Positions 45,862-54,719 of a DNA stretch of 64,000 bases are shown piece by piece; the first letter of the stretch is position 1, and each line of letters begins with the position of its first letter. A program made the position numbers and the translations under genes. The stretch is from Sphingomonas sanguinis (GTDB lineage: Bacteria > Pseudomonadota > Alphaproteobacteria > Sphingomonadales > Sphingomonadaceae). The DNA lies in contig NZ_CP079203.1 of the NCBI RefSeq assembly GCF_019297835.1, positions 1 through 64,000 on the forward strand, given 5' to 3'. The notes beneath the pieces were generated by a model. The model saw only the letters and a program-made list of their open reading frames with translations. It searched no databases and was not told the DNA's origin.

Positions 45862-47148
45862 CTATCGCCCCGCCTGGATCAGCGTGGCATCGGAAGGGAC
45901 GAGCCGGTCGAGAAAGGGAAGGATCGCTGCGCCGACGGCCGATGCGTCCTTGGCAATGGTCGCAGGCAGGATCGAGGCAGATCGAGGCATGGCGACGACC
46001 GCCATCCGTTCGGCTAATGCTCGAGCCAGTCGCGCGATGAGGGCGGGCGGCAGCCGGCCGCCGATCAGGATCATATTGGGGTCGATCAGGCAATTGACGG
46101 CGATGATAGGCCCGGCAAGCGCGCGTACGGAATCGGCGATCCATCCCGCGATGACGGGTTCCGCTGAGGCTCGCAGTTCGGAGAGCGCGGACACATCCGC
46201 GACCGGATGTCCGGCCGCCGCCAGCCGCTCGAGCAGCACGGAAACCGAAACCGTGTCCTGCACGCACGCTCCGGCATGATCGCCGGACGGATCGGGCATC
46301 AGTCCGATCTCACCCGAGCGGTTTGATGCGCCGCGTCGGTAATGACGGTCGATCACCAGCCCGCCGCCAAGCCCCGCGCTGACCAGCAGATAAAAGAAAT
46401 TGGGATTGTCGAACCCCGTCCCATATTCCGCCTCGGCAAGCGCCGCGGCGGCGGCGTCGTTGTCGCAGTGGATCGGCCAGGGCAGCATGGGGCGAAGCAA
46501 TCCGGGTAGATCGGTCTGGTCCCAGACGGCATAGCTGGGCGGTGAGTGGGGCATCGCGATGCTGCCCATCTTGTCGGGTATCGCCACACCGACCCCGACG
46601 ATGCGGCTCCGGTCGAGGCGGCCTTTCGCGATCGCCGCGTCGAGTTCGTCGCGGAGGAAGTCAAGCAAATCGTCGGGCATCGGAAAGCGCATCTCACGTG
46701 TCACCCGGCTCCGCACCTCACCCGCCAGGTCCAGCGTAACCAGGGTCAGGTGATCGCGATCGACGTTGATCCCAATCCCGAAGGCGCCGTCAGGCTCGAT
46801 CGTCAGCTTCAGTGCAGGTTGGCCGCGCCCCCCGGATCGGCGCCCCGCTACTTTTATCAGCCCCGCTTGGGCCAGCTTGCCGGTGATGTTGGCGATCGCA
46901 GCGGTGGTCAGCCCGGTCTGCTGTGCGATATCGACCCGCGTGATGTCGGGGCGGAGGCGTATCGCCTGCAGCACGGTGCGCAGATTATAATCGCCCGCCC
47001 GGGCGAGGTTCGTCCCGGATAGCGAGACCGACAGCCGTGCATCACGCCGGTTCGCCCCAACGACCGGATCGATCGCCTGGGGCTTTTCAAATAGTCTCTC
47101 CGTAACCCCCTCCTCGAATTTCCATCTTGGTATCTGCCATCCCGACAA
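45862..47148 (-). CDS. ROK-family transcriptional repressor (NagC/XylR-like)
   Basis: A protein of about 400-428 residues with an N-terminal winged helix (DYNLRTVLQAIRLRPDITRV, TGLTTAAIANITGKLAQAGL) and a ROK sugar-kinase-like domain. The domain shows GVGVAIPDKMG, CDNDAAAAALAEAEYG, LVSAGLGGGLVI and a Cys-bearing zinc region near GACVQDT. ROK regulators bind operators until a sugar ligand is present. The start is uncertain: the frame opens with a TTG at 47148 and no ATG lies near the domain. It probably governs the mannan locus around it. Confidence 0.85.
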   Translation of the reverse strand: MSGWQIPRWKFEEGVTERLFEKPQAIDPVVGANRRDARLSVSLSGTNLARAGDYNLRTVLQAIRLRPDITRVDIAQQTGLTTAAIANITGKLAQAGLIKVAGRRSGGRGQPALKLTIEPDGAFGIGINVDRDHLTLVTLDLAGEVRSRVTREMRFPMPDDLLDFLRDELDAAIAKGRLDRSRIVGVGVAIPDKMGSIAMPHSPPSYAVWDQTDLPGLLRPMLPWPIHCDNDAAAAALAEAEYGTGFDNPNFFYLLVSAGLGGGLVIDRHYRRGASNRSGEIGLMPDPSGDHAGACVQDTVSVSVLLERLAAAGHPVADVSALSELRASAEPVIAGWIADSVRALAGPIIAVNCLIDPNMILIGGRLPPALIARLARALAERMAVVAMPRSASILPATIAKDASAVGAAILPFLDRLVPSDATLIQAGR

Positions 47149-47151
47149 ACC

Positions 47152-47901
47152 TCAATTGGCGATCGGGCGGGGGCGGGGGCTGGAGAGCGCGGTGCGGATG
47201 GCGGCTTCCGCGACGGGCGCCATCACGGCGTAGCCCGCCTCATTGGGGTGGACGCCGTCGTAGGTGAAGCTGGCGCGGGTCGCCTGTCCGTCGTGCAGCG
47301 CCGACCAGTAATCGGCATAGGTCGAACCGGTGCGCTTGGCATAGTCCTGCATCCAGGTGTTCAGTACTGCGATCCGCGACGCGGTGTCGAGGCCGGGCCG
47401 CCAAGGGAAATGATCGGCGGGCGGGATGGAGGCCAGGATCACGCGGATGCCATGCGCGCGGGCCAATTCCGCCATCGACATGATGTTCGCCTCGGTCTGT
47501 TCGGGCGTCATCGGGCCGGTATTGCCCGCAATATCGTTGGTGCCCGCCATGATCTGAACCAGTTGCGGTTTGAGGTCGATCACGTCCTGGCGAAAGCGGA
47601 GCAGCATTTGCGTCGTCGTCTGCCCGCCGATACCGCGATCGATCCGGCCGGGCGTGAAGAAGCCGGGCATCTTGTCGAACCATCCCTGTGTGATGGAATC
47701 GCCCATGAAGACGATCGTTACCGGTCCTGTCACCTTGGCATTGGCGTCGCGGTAGCGCCCCAGCCAGCCGAAGTCGTTGTGCAGCCGGATTTCGCCTTCG
47801 TCGGGTGCCTTTTGCGTCGGTGCGGCGGCAGGGGCGGTGGGCGTCTGCTGTGCGAAAACCGTGGTCGCCATCAGGATCAACAGGGCAGGGGCGTAGCGCA
47901 T
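47152..47901 (-). CDS. Secreted SGNH/GDSL esterase
   Basis: A 249-residue secreted SGNH hydrolase. Signal peptide MRYAPALLILMATTVFAQQ is followed by a Pro/Ala linker. Block I is IVFMGDSITQGWFD, block II GIGGQTT, block III AGTNDIAGN, block V DGVHPNEAGY. This resembles acetyl esterases active on hemicellulose and PAF-acetylhydrolase-like proteins. It lies four bases from the ROK gene start and shares its strand. The same frame stays open far upstream across the GH3 gene, but that is composition-driven; the signal peptide fixes the start at 47901. Confidence 0.87.
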   Translation of the reverse strand: MRYAPALLILMATTVFAQQTPTAPAAAPTQKAPDEGEIRLHNDFGWLGRYRDANAKVTGPVTIVFMGDSITQGWFDKMPGFFTPGRIDRGIGGQTTTQMLLRFRQDVIDLKPQLVQIMAGTNDIAGNTGPMTPEQTEANIMSMAELARAHGIRVILASIPPADHFPWRPGLDTASRIAVLNTWMQDYAKRTGSTYADYWSALHDGQATRASFTYDGVHPNEAGYAVMAPVAEAAIRTALSSPRPRPIAN

Positions 47902-48009
47902 CGAACTCTCCGGCACGGAAATCGGCCTGCCTCCGACTGCCGGATGCCGCCTCTCCCTTCCCTGCCACATGAATTGCCGCCAGGGTGACGACGATCCTAA
48001 TCCCAAGAT

Positions 48010-48034
48010 AAGAAAATTTGAAATAAGTTTTCTT
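48010..48034. promoter_or_regulatory. Inverted repeat upstream of the GH3 gene, candidate ROK operator
   Basis: AAGAAAA and TTTTCTT form a perfect 7-bp inverted repeat separated by 11 bp, 56 bp before the GH3 start and between it and the divergent esterase. A TTGACA (48033-48038) abuts the right arm and a TATAAA follows at 48067. A related GAAAAC-ATTTTC occurs at 36891-36900 region before the cupin gene. Operator function is inferred. Confidence 0.4.
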
Positions 48035-48090
48035 GACAGCGGCGTCTGGAAACCGGCACGTCGGGGTATAAAAATAGGGGAGGATACTTC

Positions 48091-50568
48091 ATGGCGTTTC
48101 ATCGCATCCTGATCACGATCGTGGCGACGACCGCTCTGAGCGGCGGCGCGATCGGACAGCAGACGGCACCCGCAGCCGACACTGGAAGCGCCGTGGCGCA
48201 TCCCGATCTTTGGCCCAAGCTGCCCCTGAAGCGCCAGCGTGATCCCAAGGTGGAAGCGCGGGTCGACCAGATTCTGTCGCGCATGACCGTTGAAGACAAG
48301 GTTGGCCAGCTGATCCAGGTCGACATCGCCTCGATCACCCCGAAGGACCTCGAGACCTACAAGCTCGGCTCGATCCTGAACGGTGGCAATTCCGCCCCCA
48401 ATAACGACGAATTCGCCCCCGCGCCCGAGTGGCTGAAGCTTTTCGACGCCTTTTACGACGCGTCGGCTAAGCGAAGCGACGGTCGCCCGCAAATCCCGCT
48501 GATCTGGGGCACCGACGCCGTGCACGGTGCGAACAATATCGTTGGCGCGACGCTGTTCCCGCACAATATCGGGCTGGGAGCGGCGCGCGACCCCGAGTTG
48601 ATCCGCAAGATCGGCGCAGCGACGGCGGCCGAGACGGCGGCGACCGGCATCGACTGGAGCTTCGCGCCGACCGTTGCCGTGGTCCAGGACGACCGTTGGG
48701 GCCGGACCTATGAAAGCTACTCTGAGGATCCGGCGATCGTCGAATCCTACGCGGGCAAGATGGTCGAGGGGATTCAGGGCAGCGTCGGTGGCGACTTCAT
48801 GAGGCCCGGACATGTCATATCCTCGATCAAGCATTTCCTCGGCGATGGCGGCACCGGCGGTCGCGACCAGGGCGATACGCGCGTGTCCGAGGAGGTGCTT
48901 CGCGACGTTCATGCCGCAGGCTATCGCAGCGGTCTGGTCGCGGGTGCGCTGACCGTGATGCCCAGCTTCTCGAGCTGGAACGGCACCAAGATGACCGGCA
49001 ACAAGAGTCTGCTGACCGGCGTGCTCAAGGACCGGATGGGCTTTGACGGCTTCACCATCGGCGACTGGAATGCGCATGGCCAGGTGCCGGGTTGCACCAA
49101 CGAGGATTGCGCGCCCGCGATCAATGCCGGGCTCGACATGTTCATGTATTCGGGTCCGGGCTGGAAGCAGCTTCACGCCAACACGCTGCGCGAGGCGAAG
49201 GACGGCACGATCCCGGCCGCGCGCCTGGACGATGCGGTGCGGCGTATCCTGCGCGTCAAGGTGCTGGCAGGCAGCTTCGAGGCGGGACGTCCGTCGTCGC
49301 GTCCGATCAGCGGCAAGTTCGACCTGATCGGTGCGCCCGCGCATCGCGCGATCGCCCGTCAGGCGGTGCGCGAGTCGCTCGTCCTCCTGAAGAACAACGG
49401 GAATATCCTGCCGCTCAAGCCCGGCGCCAATATCCTGGTCGCGGGGCGCGGTGCCGACAATATCGGTCAGCAGGCGGGCGGCTGGTCGATCACCTGGCAG
49501 GGGACCGGCGTCACCAATGCCAATTTCCCCAACGGCCAGTCGATCTGGTCGGGCATCGACGAGGCGGTCAAGGCGGGCGGAGGCAAGGCGACGCTGGCGG
49601 TCGACGGCAGCTATGCCGCCAAGCCCGACGCCGCGATCGTCGTCTTCGGCGAGACACCTTATGCTGAATTTACGGGTGACCGCCCGACACTGGAATACAG
49701 CCCGGAAGACAAGAGCGACCTGGCGTTGCTGAAGAAGCTGAAGGCGGCCGGGATTCCCGTAGTTGCGGTCTTTCTGTCGGGTCGTCCGCTTTGGGTGAAC
49801 CCTGAGCTTAACGCCGCCGATGCCTTCGTCGCGGCCTTCCTTCCCGGCACCGAGGGTGGCGGCGTCGCCGACGTGCTGATCGCCGGCCGTGACGGCAAGC
49901 CGCGCAACGACTTCCGCGGCAAGCTCAGCTTCTCCTGGCCGAAGCGGCTCGACCAATATGTCCTGAACAAGCGCGATCCCAATTACGATCCGCTGTTCCC
50001 GATCGGCTATGGCCTGACCTATGGCCAGGGCACGACCGTGCCGATGCTGAGCGAGGCACGCCCGGCGGTGGCGGCGGGTGACCAGAACGCGCTGTTCGTT
50101 CGTGGTCGGTTGGTCGCGGGGGCGCGGCTGAACGTGATGGGGCCGGTCCAGCAGACCCGTGTCGATCGCGCCGCGCAGGAGGACAGCCTTCGCTTCGCCT
50201 TCGCTGGCACCGCTCCGGCGGGAGCCGCGATCGAGGAGGCCAAGCCGATCGACATCACCCGCGAGTCCAACGGACAGCTCAGCCTGTTGCTCGATTACCG
50301 CGTCACCGGCGCGCCGAGCGGCGAGGTGACGCTGGGCATGGAGGGCGGCAAGACGGCCTCGGTGCCGATCACCGGGGCGCTGAAGGGCGAATTGGGCCAG
50401 TGGCGCCAACTCGCGGTTCCGTTGCGCTGCTTCGCCGATGGCGGCGTGGCGATGGGCGCCGTGTCCAAGCCCTGGATCATCGCCATCAGCGGCAAGCTGA
50501 ACCTCGACATATCGTCGATCCGGATCGCCAGCGCGCCTCCGGGGCCGGTCAGCTGCGGGGTCCGCTGA
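48091..50568 (+). CDS. GH3 beta-glucosidase/exo-glycosidase, secreted
   Basis: An 825-residue GH3 enzyme. Signal peptide MAFHRILITIVATTALSGGA, then the (beta/alpha)8 domain with VEDKVGQLIQVDIASI, SSIKHFLGDGGTGGRDQGDT, and the nucleophile Asp in GFDGFTIGDWNAHGQ. The second alpha/beta domain includes ESLVLLKNNGNILPLKPG. A C-terminal beta-rich domain of about 200 residues carries two Cys. ExoP-like glucosidases have this form. It starts the plus-strand GH3-GH5-GH27 series and would trim glucose or manno/gluco-oligosaccharides in the periplasm. Confidence 0.92.
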   Translation: MAFHRILITIVATTALSGGAIGQQTAPAADTGSAVAHPDLWPKLPLKRQRDPKVEARVDQILSRMTVEDKVGQLIQVDIASITPKDLETYKLGSILNGGNSAPNNDEFAPAPEWLKLFDAFYDASAKRSDGRPQIPLIWGTDAVHGANNIVGATLFPHNIGLGAARDPELIRKIGAATAAETAATGIDWSFAPTVAVVQDDRWGRTYESYSEDPAIVESYAGKMVEGIQGSVGGDFMRPGHVISSIKHFLGDGGTGGRDQGDTRVSEEVLRDVHAAGYRSGLVAGALTVMPSFSSWNGTKMTGNKSLLTGVLKDRMGFDGFTIGDWNAHGQVPGCTNEDCAPAINAGLDMFMYSGPGWKQLHANTLREAKDGTIPAARLDDAVRRILRVKVLAGSFEAGRPSSRPISGKFDLIGAPAHRAIARQAVRESLVLLKNNGNILPLKPGANILVAGRGADNIGQQAGGWSITWQGTGVTNANFPNGQSIWSGIDEAVKAGGGKATLAVDGSYAAKPDAAIVVFGETPYAEFTGDRPTLEYSPEDKSDLALLKKLKAAGIPVVAVFLSGRPLWVNPELNAADAFVAAFLPGTEGGGVADVLIAGRDGKPRNDFRGKLSFSWPKRLDQYVLNKRDPNYDPLFPIGYGLTYGQGTTVPMLSEARPAVAAGDQNALFVRGRLVAGARLNVMGPVQQTRVDRAAQEDSLRFAFAGTAPAGAAIEEAKPIDITRESNGQLSLLLDYRVTGAPSGEVTLGMEGGKTASVPITGALKGELGQWRQLAVPLRCFADGGVAMGAVSKPWIIAISGKLNLDISSIRIASAPPGPVSCGVR

Positions 50569-50676
50569 ACGGCGGATCGGGCGGGGGTGGCTCGATACCG
50601 GGCCGCCCCTGATTTCTACGGAATGTGGATCATGGCAGACCCGCCAAGGGACCGCGACGAACAGGGGAGTGAGAGG

Positions 50677-52023
50677 ATGACGAAGGCGATGGATCGTCGC
50701 GCATTTCTGGGAACGGCGGGGCTGCTGGCTGGTGCGGCGAGCGTCCCGGCGCTGGCCAGCGACGCGAAGGCCGGGGAGCGCGCCTTCGTTCGGCGCGACG
50801 GCATGCGGCTGATGATCGGCGACGACGTCTATCGCTTCGCCGGTGCCAATATCTGGTACGCCGCCTATCTGGGGGCCGACGCCCCTTATGGCGACCGCGC
50901 GCGTCTGGGCCGCGAACTGGACGCGCTGGCGGCGATGGGGGTGACCAACCTGCGCATCCTCGCCTCGGCCGAGGAAGGCCCGCTGCGCAACTCGATCAAG
51001 CCGGGTTTCCGCACCGCCTCCACGATCAATCAGACGCTGCTCGCCGGGCTCGACTATGCGCTCGCCGAGATGGCCAAGCGTGACATGAGGGCCGTCCTCT
51101 ACCTGACCAACTTCTGGGAGTGGTCGGGCGGCATGATGACCTATCTGTTCTATGTGAACGGCGGCACGTTCATCAACGCCAACGATCCCGCGCACCCCTG
51201 GCCCGCTTTCGCCAATTTCAACGCGCAATTCTACGGCAATGCCCGCGCCAAGGCGATGTATGACGACTGGATCCGGACCGTCGTTTCGCGGACGAACAGC
51301 GTCACCGGCAAGCCTTATGCCGCCGATCCGACGATCATGGCGTGGCAGCTATCTAACGAACCGCGCCCGGCGGGTGACGCGGCGCATGCCGATCTCGACC
51401 AGTTCTATGGCTGGGTGCGCGACAGCGCGAAGCTGATCAAGTCGCTCGACCCCCATCATCTGGTTTGCACCGGCTCGGAAGGATTGAAGGGCGCGCTGGA
51501 GCAACCGGGGATCGTCCTGGCCGAGCATGGCATTCCCGAGATCGACTATCTAACCGCGCATATCTGGCCCAACAATTGGGATTGGGTGAAGCAGACGGAC
51601 CTCGCCAATACCTACAAGCGCGGCGAGACGCTGACCCAGGATTATATCGCCAAGCATGTCGGATATGCGCGGCAGCTGGGCAAGCCGCTGATTATCGAGG
51701 AGTTCGGCTATCCGCGTGACGGCGGCAGCAACGATCCCAAGGTCGCGACGACGTTCAAGGACCGCTTCTACGGCCTGATCTATGCCGCGGCGCTGCGTGA
51801 CATGCAGTCTGGCGGGCCGATCGCGGGCACCAATTTCTGGGCCTGGAACGGCGAGGCGCGGGCGCAGCATCCCGACTATCGCTTCCGCGATGGCGACGGC
51901 CAATATATGGGCGATCCCCCGCATGAGCCGCAGGGGTGGTACGGCATTTTCACCGGCGACACGACCATCCGGCTGGTCGCCGAACATGCCAAGGCGATCG
52001 CGCGCCTTCCCAAGACCCGCTGA
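50677..52023 (+). CDS. GH5 endo-beta-1,4-mannanase (GH5_7-like), Tat/Sec exported
   Basis: A 448-residue hydrolase. The N-terminus has MDRRAFLGTAGLLAGAASVP, a twin-Arg-like signal. The barrel contains GANIWYAAYLGAD, LYLTNFWEWSGG, acid/base Glu in WQLSNEPRP, HIWPNNWDW, nucleophile Glu in LIIEEFGYPRDGG and GTNFWAWNGEA, all typical of fungal-like GH5_7 mannanases. ATG at 50677 follows GAGAGG. It is preceded by the GH3 gene and followed after 15 bp by an alpha-galactosidase, which together fit galactomannan breakdown. Confidence 0.9.
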   Translation: MTKAMDRRAFLGTAGLLAGAASVPALASDAKAGERAFVRRDGMRLMIGDDVYRFAGANIWYAAYLGADAPYGDRARLGRELDALAAMGVTNLRILASAEEGPLRNSIKPGFRTASTINQTLLAGLDYALAEMAKRDMRAVLYLTNFWEWSGGMMTYLFYVNGGTFINANDPAHPWPAFANFNAQFYGNARAKAMYDDWIRTVVSRTNSVTGKPYAADPTIMAWQLSNEPRPAGDAAHADLDQFYGWVRDSAKLIKSLDPHHLVCTGSEGLKGALEQPGIVLAEHGIPEIDYLTAHIWPNNWDWVKQTDLANTYKRGETLTQDYIAKHVGYARQLGKPLIIEEFGYPRDGGSNDPKVATTFKDRFYGLIYAAALRDMQSGGPIAGTNFWAWNGEARAQHPDYRFRDGDGQYMGDPPHEPQGWYGIFTGDTTIRLVAEHAKAIARLPKTR

Positions 52024-52038
52024 GCGAGGACGATCATC

Positions 52039-53268
52039 ATGCTCCGACGCGTCATTCGTCCACTGACCGCCGCCGCGCTCATGCTCCAGGCCGCACCCGT
52101 CCTGGCCCAGGAGGTGCTGGACACCGACCCTAACACGCTCGCCCCGTCCAAGGACCCCAAGCGGACCGCCAATGGTCTGGCGCAGACCCCGCCCATGGGC
52201 TGGAACAGCTGGAACAAGTTCGCCTGCAACGTCAATGAGGCGGTGATCCGCAAGACGGCGGACGCGATGGCGTCCAACGGCATGAAGGCGGCGGGCTACG
52301 AGTATATCGTCATCGACGATTGCTGGCACGGCACGCGCGACGCGAACGGCTTCATCACCGAGGATCGCACGCGTTTCCCCGGCGGGATGAAGGCGCTGGG
52401 CGACTACATCCACGCCAAGGGGCTGAAGTTCGGTATCTATTCCGACGCCGGCACCAAGACCTGCGGCGGGCGCCCGGGCAGTCAGGGGCATGAATATCAG
52501 GACGCGCTGCAATATGCCCGCTGGGGCGTCGACTATCTGAAATATGACTGGTGCTCGACCGGCGTCCGCAATGCGGAGGAGGCCTATGCGACCATGGCCG
52601 ATGCGCTGCGCGCGACCGAGCGGCCAATCTTGTTCTCGCTTTGCGAGTGGGGCAATTCCAGGCCGTGGCTTTGGGGCGCTAAGATCGGCAATATGTGGCG
52701 GACGACCGGCGACATTACCGACAAATGGGAAGGCAAGCACGGCTATAGCTGGGGTGTCGCATCGATCGTCGATCTCAACGAGCCGCTATGGCCCTTCGCC
52801 GCGCCGGGCCATTGGAACGACCCCGACATGCTAGAGGTCGGCAATGGCGGGTTGAGCGACACCGAATATCGTGCGCATTTCTCACTCTGGGCGATGATGG
52901 CCGCGCCGCTCATCGCGGGTAATGACGTGGCGGGCATGTCGGCGGCGACGCGCGACATCCTGTTGAACAAGGACGTGATCGCAGTCGATCAGGATTCGCT
53001 GGGCGCCCAGGGTCACCGCGTGGCGCGCGACGGCAAGCAGGAGATCTGGGTCAAGCCGATGGCCGATGGCGGGCGGACGCTGCTGCTGTGGAATCGGGGC
53101 GAGGCACCCGCACGAATTGTTGCGGACTGGCCGAAGTTGGGTTTGCCTACAGGTATTAGCCTGCATGGTCGCAACCTGTGGACGCACAAGGATTTGGGAC
53201 GCCTGTCTAAAAGTTACGGCGCTGAAGTCGCGCCGCACGGCGTCGTTATGATCCGATTATTTAGTTAG
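52039..53268 (+). CDS. GH27 alpha-galactosidase, secreted
   Basis: A 409-residue GH27 enzyme with a signal peptide (LTAAALMLQAAPVLAQ). The barrel begins TPPMGWNSWNKFACNVNE; YIVIDDCWHG, FGIYSDAGTKTC, the nucleophile Asp in VDYLKYDWCSTG and the acid/base Asp in HWNDPDMLEVG are all present. A C-terminal antiparallel beta domain closes the protein. It removes alpha-1,6-galactose from galactomannan, complementing the mannanase gene 15 bp upstream. The last 150 bp are less GC-rich than the rest. A weak 6-bp stem overlaps the stop codon. Confidence 0.94.
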   Translation: MLRRVIRPLTAAALMLQAAPVLAQEVLDTDPNTLAPSKDPKRTANGLAQTPPMGWNSWNKFACNVNEAVIRKTADAMASNGMKAAGYEYIVIDDCWHGTRDANGFITEDRTRFPGGMKALGDYIHAKGLKFGIYSDAGTKTCGGRPGSQGHEYQDALQYARWGVDYLKYDWCSTGVRNAEEAYATMADALRATERPILFSLCEWGNSRPWLWGAKIGNMWRTTGDITDKWEGKHGYSWGVASIVDLNEPLWPFAAPGHWNDPDMLEVGNGGLSDTEYRAHFSLWAMMAAPLIAGNDVAGMSAATRDILLNKDVIAVDQDSLGAQGHRVARDGKQEIWVKPMADGGRTLLLWNRGEAPARIVADWPKLGLPTGISLHGRNLWTHKDLGRLSKSYGAEVAPHGVVMIRLFS

Positions 53269-53381
53269 CTTCATCAAGCTAGTAAGATGAATTCGGTTTT
53301 ACGAATAACTAGATTAACATATTGCGCGTATCTGGACCTCAAAGCACTTCATCTATCGCACGCGCTACAGCTTTCCTTATT

Positions 53382-53396
53382 CCCCCCCCCCCCCCC
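53382..53396. repeat. Homopolymeric tract of 15 C
   Basis: A run of 15 consecutive C residues after CTTTCCTTATT. No open reading frame is obviously controlled by its length. Such tracts can slip during replication or be sequencing errors. Confidence 0.8.
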
Positions 53397-53446
53397 TGCG
53401 ATGCCCGGTAGTGATGGAGGGCGCTCAAGCATTCAACCTGCGTCCA

Positions 53447-53505
53447 TGAATGAATGGCAGGTCTCGGGTGGCGTGAAAATGCCAGCGAATGTCGAGGATT
53501 GGGTC
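53447..53505 (+). repeat. 59-bp intergenic repeat, copy A
   Basis: Begins TGAATGAATGGCAGGT and ends TTGGGTC. Shares the 5' TGAAYGAATGRYAGG-type block, a central TCGGG and the 3' TTGGGTC block with copies B (58064) and C (62427), and exact length with copy D (56626). Confidence 0.65.
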
Positions 53506-53526
53506 AACGCATTTGATAGTTGTTGG

Positions 53527-54282
53527 TCAGATAACAGTCGGCGGCCCTCTGACCGCAACTGAGGAATGGTCGTCAACGGCGGAAACGACGCCGGCGGACT
53601 TCCGCTCCGAATACCGGTCCACCAGCTGTGCTGTGTGAGATCTGAGCAGGATGGTGAAGCGTACCAGCTCCTCCATCACATCGACGATACGATCATAGTA
53701 GCTGGAGGGCTTCATCCGTCCGGCTTCGTCGAATTCTTTATAGGCCATCGCTACCGACGACTGGTTGGGTATCGTTAACATCCGCATCCACCGGCCGAGC
53801 AGGCGGAGCGTATTGACCGCATTGAATGACTGCGACCCGCCGGACACCTGCATGACGGCAAGCGTGCGGCCCTGCGTCGGCCGCATACCCTTCATTTCAA
53901 GGGGCAGATGGTCGATCTGCGCCTTCATGATGCCGGTGATCTGGCCGTGCCGCTCCGGGCTGCACCACACCATGCCTTCCGACCAGAGCGCGTGCTCGCG
54001 AAGCTCGTGCACGGCCGGGTGATCGTCACCGGCGATCTGGTCGGGCAGCGGGAGATCCGACGGGTCGAAGATGCGCGTCTCGGCCCCGAATAGCCTGAGA
54101 AGACGCGCCGCCTCCTCGATCGCCAGGCGCGAGAACGAGCGTTCGCGCAGCGATCCGTAGAGCAGCAGGATCCGCGGCGATGGTCGGTCGTGCCCGAGCC
54201 CTGCGGCGGGGCGCGAGATGGCGAAAGCGGGGTCCAGCGCCGGCAGGACGTCGACGTCGTGCAGCGGGCGGAGGCGACCCAT
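53527..54282 (-). CDS. arsH: ArsH, NADPH-dependent FMN reductase of arsenic resistance
   Basis: A 251-residue flavodoxin-fold protein. The phosphate-binding loop is [14 protein letters not shown], followed by [55 protein letters not shown], all ArsH hallmarks. ArsH oxidises organoarsenicals and reduces quinones or chromate. It is the last gene of the ars operon. Its start lies in another frame within the decayed arsN-like gene. The C-terminal 20 residues are less conserved. Confidence 0.94.
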   Translation of the reverse strand: MGRLRPLHDVDVLPALDPAFAISRPAAGLGHDRPSPRILLLYGSLRERSFSRLAIEEAARLLRLFGAETRIFDPSDLPLPDQIAGDDHPAVHELREHALWSEGMVWCSPERHGQITGIMKAQIDHLPLEMKGMRPTQGRTLAVMQVSGGSQSFNAVNTLRLLGRWMRMLTIPNQSSVAMAYKEFDEAGRMKPSSYYDRIVDVMEELVRFTILLRSHTAQLVDRYSERKSAGVVSAVDDHSSVAVRGPPTVI

Positions 54283-54719
54283 GCGAGATCCTTGACCAGA
54301 TAGCTGGCGCTGCCCGGGCAGAACGAGGCGAACTGAGCGGAGGTTCTGATGATGGTCGGCGCGACCGCCCGATATTCGTCTCTATACCCGCGTGCCCGGA
54401 AGAAGTCGCCGGCCGTGGTCGTGAGGAGGTGCAGGCGCCTCGCACCGTCGCGTCGTGCCACCGCTTCGGCATGGGCGACGAGGAGGCCGCCATTTCCCTG
54501 CTGCTTGCGGCCGGGGAGCACGATCAGCGAGCGAAGCAGGAGGTCGGGGCCGTCACCTTCCAGTCCGACAAAGCCGATCAGGCTTTCACCGTCGGCAAGC
54601 TCGAAGAAGCGTCGCTCCGGTTCGTCGAGATCACCGGTCGGCAGGCCGGCCGCGTTCAGCGCCGGCTACAGGGCGCCGTAGCTGCTGCGGTCCAGCAGAG
54701 AGAAGGTGAGCCGGCTCAC
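54282..54719 (-). pseudogene. arsN2: ArsN2-like GNAT acetyltransferase with in-frame amber codon
   Basis: A GTG start at 54719 overlaps the acr3 stop (GTGA) and the frame reads VSRLTFSLLDRSSYGAL, then TAG at 54668-54666, then continues PALNAAGLPTGDLDEPERRF and a normal GNAT core (LLRSLIVLPGRKQQGNGG, LLTTTAGDFFRARGY). After residue ~140 no stop occurs where the family normally ends; the frame runs on into arsH. The nonsense codon is in the same frame as both flanks. Either it is a recent pseudogene, a sequencing error, or translation restarts downstream (for example GTG at 54521). Confidence 0.7.

Larger units (their letters stand above)
53269..53526. other. Intergenic gap with poly-C tract and 59-bp repeat
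   Basis: No credible gene. The first 110 bp are AT-rich. A homopolymer of 15 C residues spans 53382-53396, and copy A of the 59-bp repeat lies at 53447-53505. The gap separates the glycoside-hydrolase series from the convergent arsH gene. Confidence 0.6.

Noticed and set aside
47902..51228. Extension of the GDSL esterase frame to 1358 codons across the GH3 gene
   Set aside because: The upstream part has composition of a shadow frame, while the signal peptide at 47901 and the GH3/GH5 genes on the other strand explain the region.
53287..53562. 91-codon ORF containing a proline run
   Set aside because: The prolines come from the poly-C tract and the rest overlaps the 59-bp repeat and arsH; not a credible gene.
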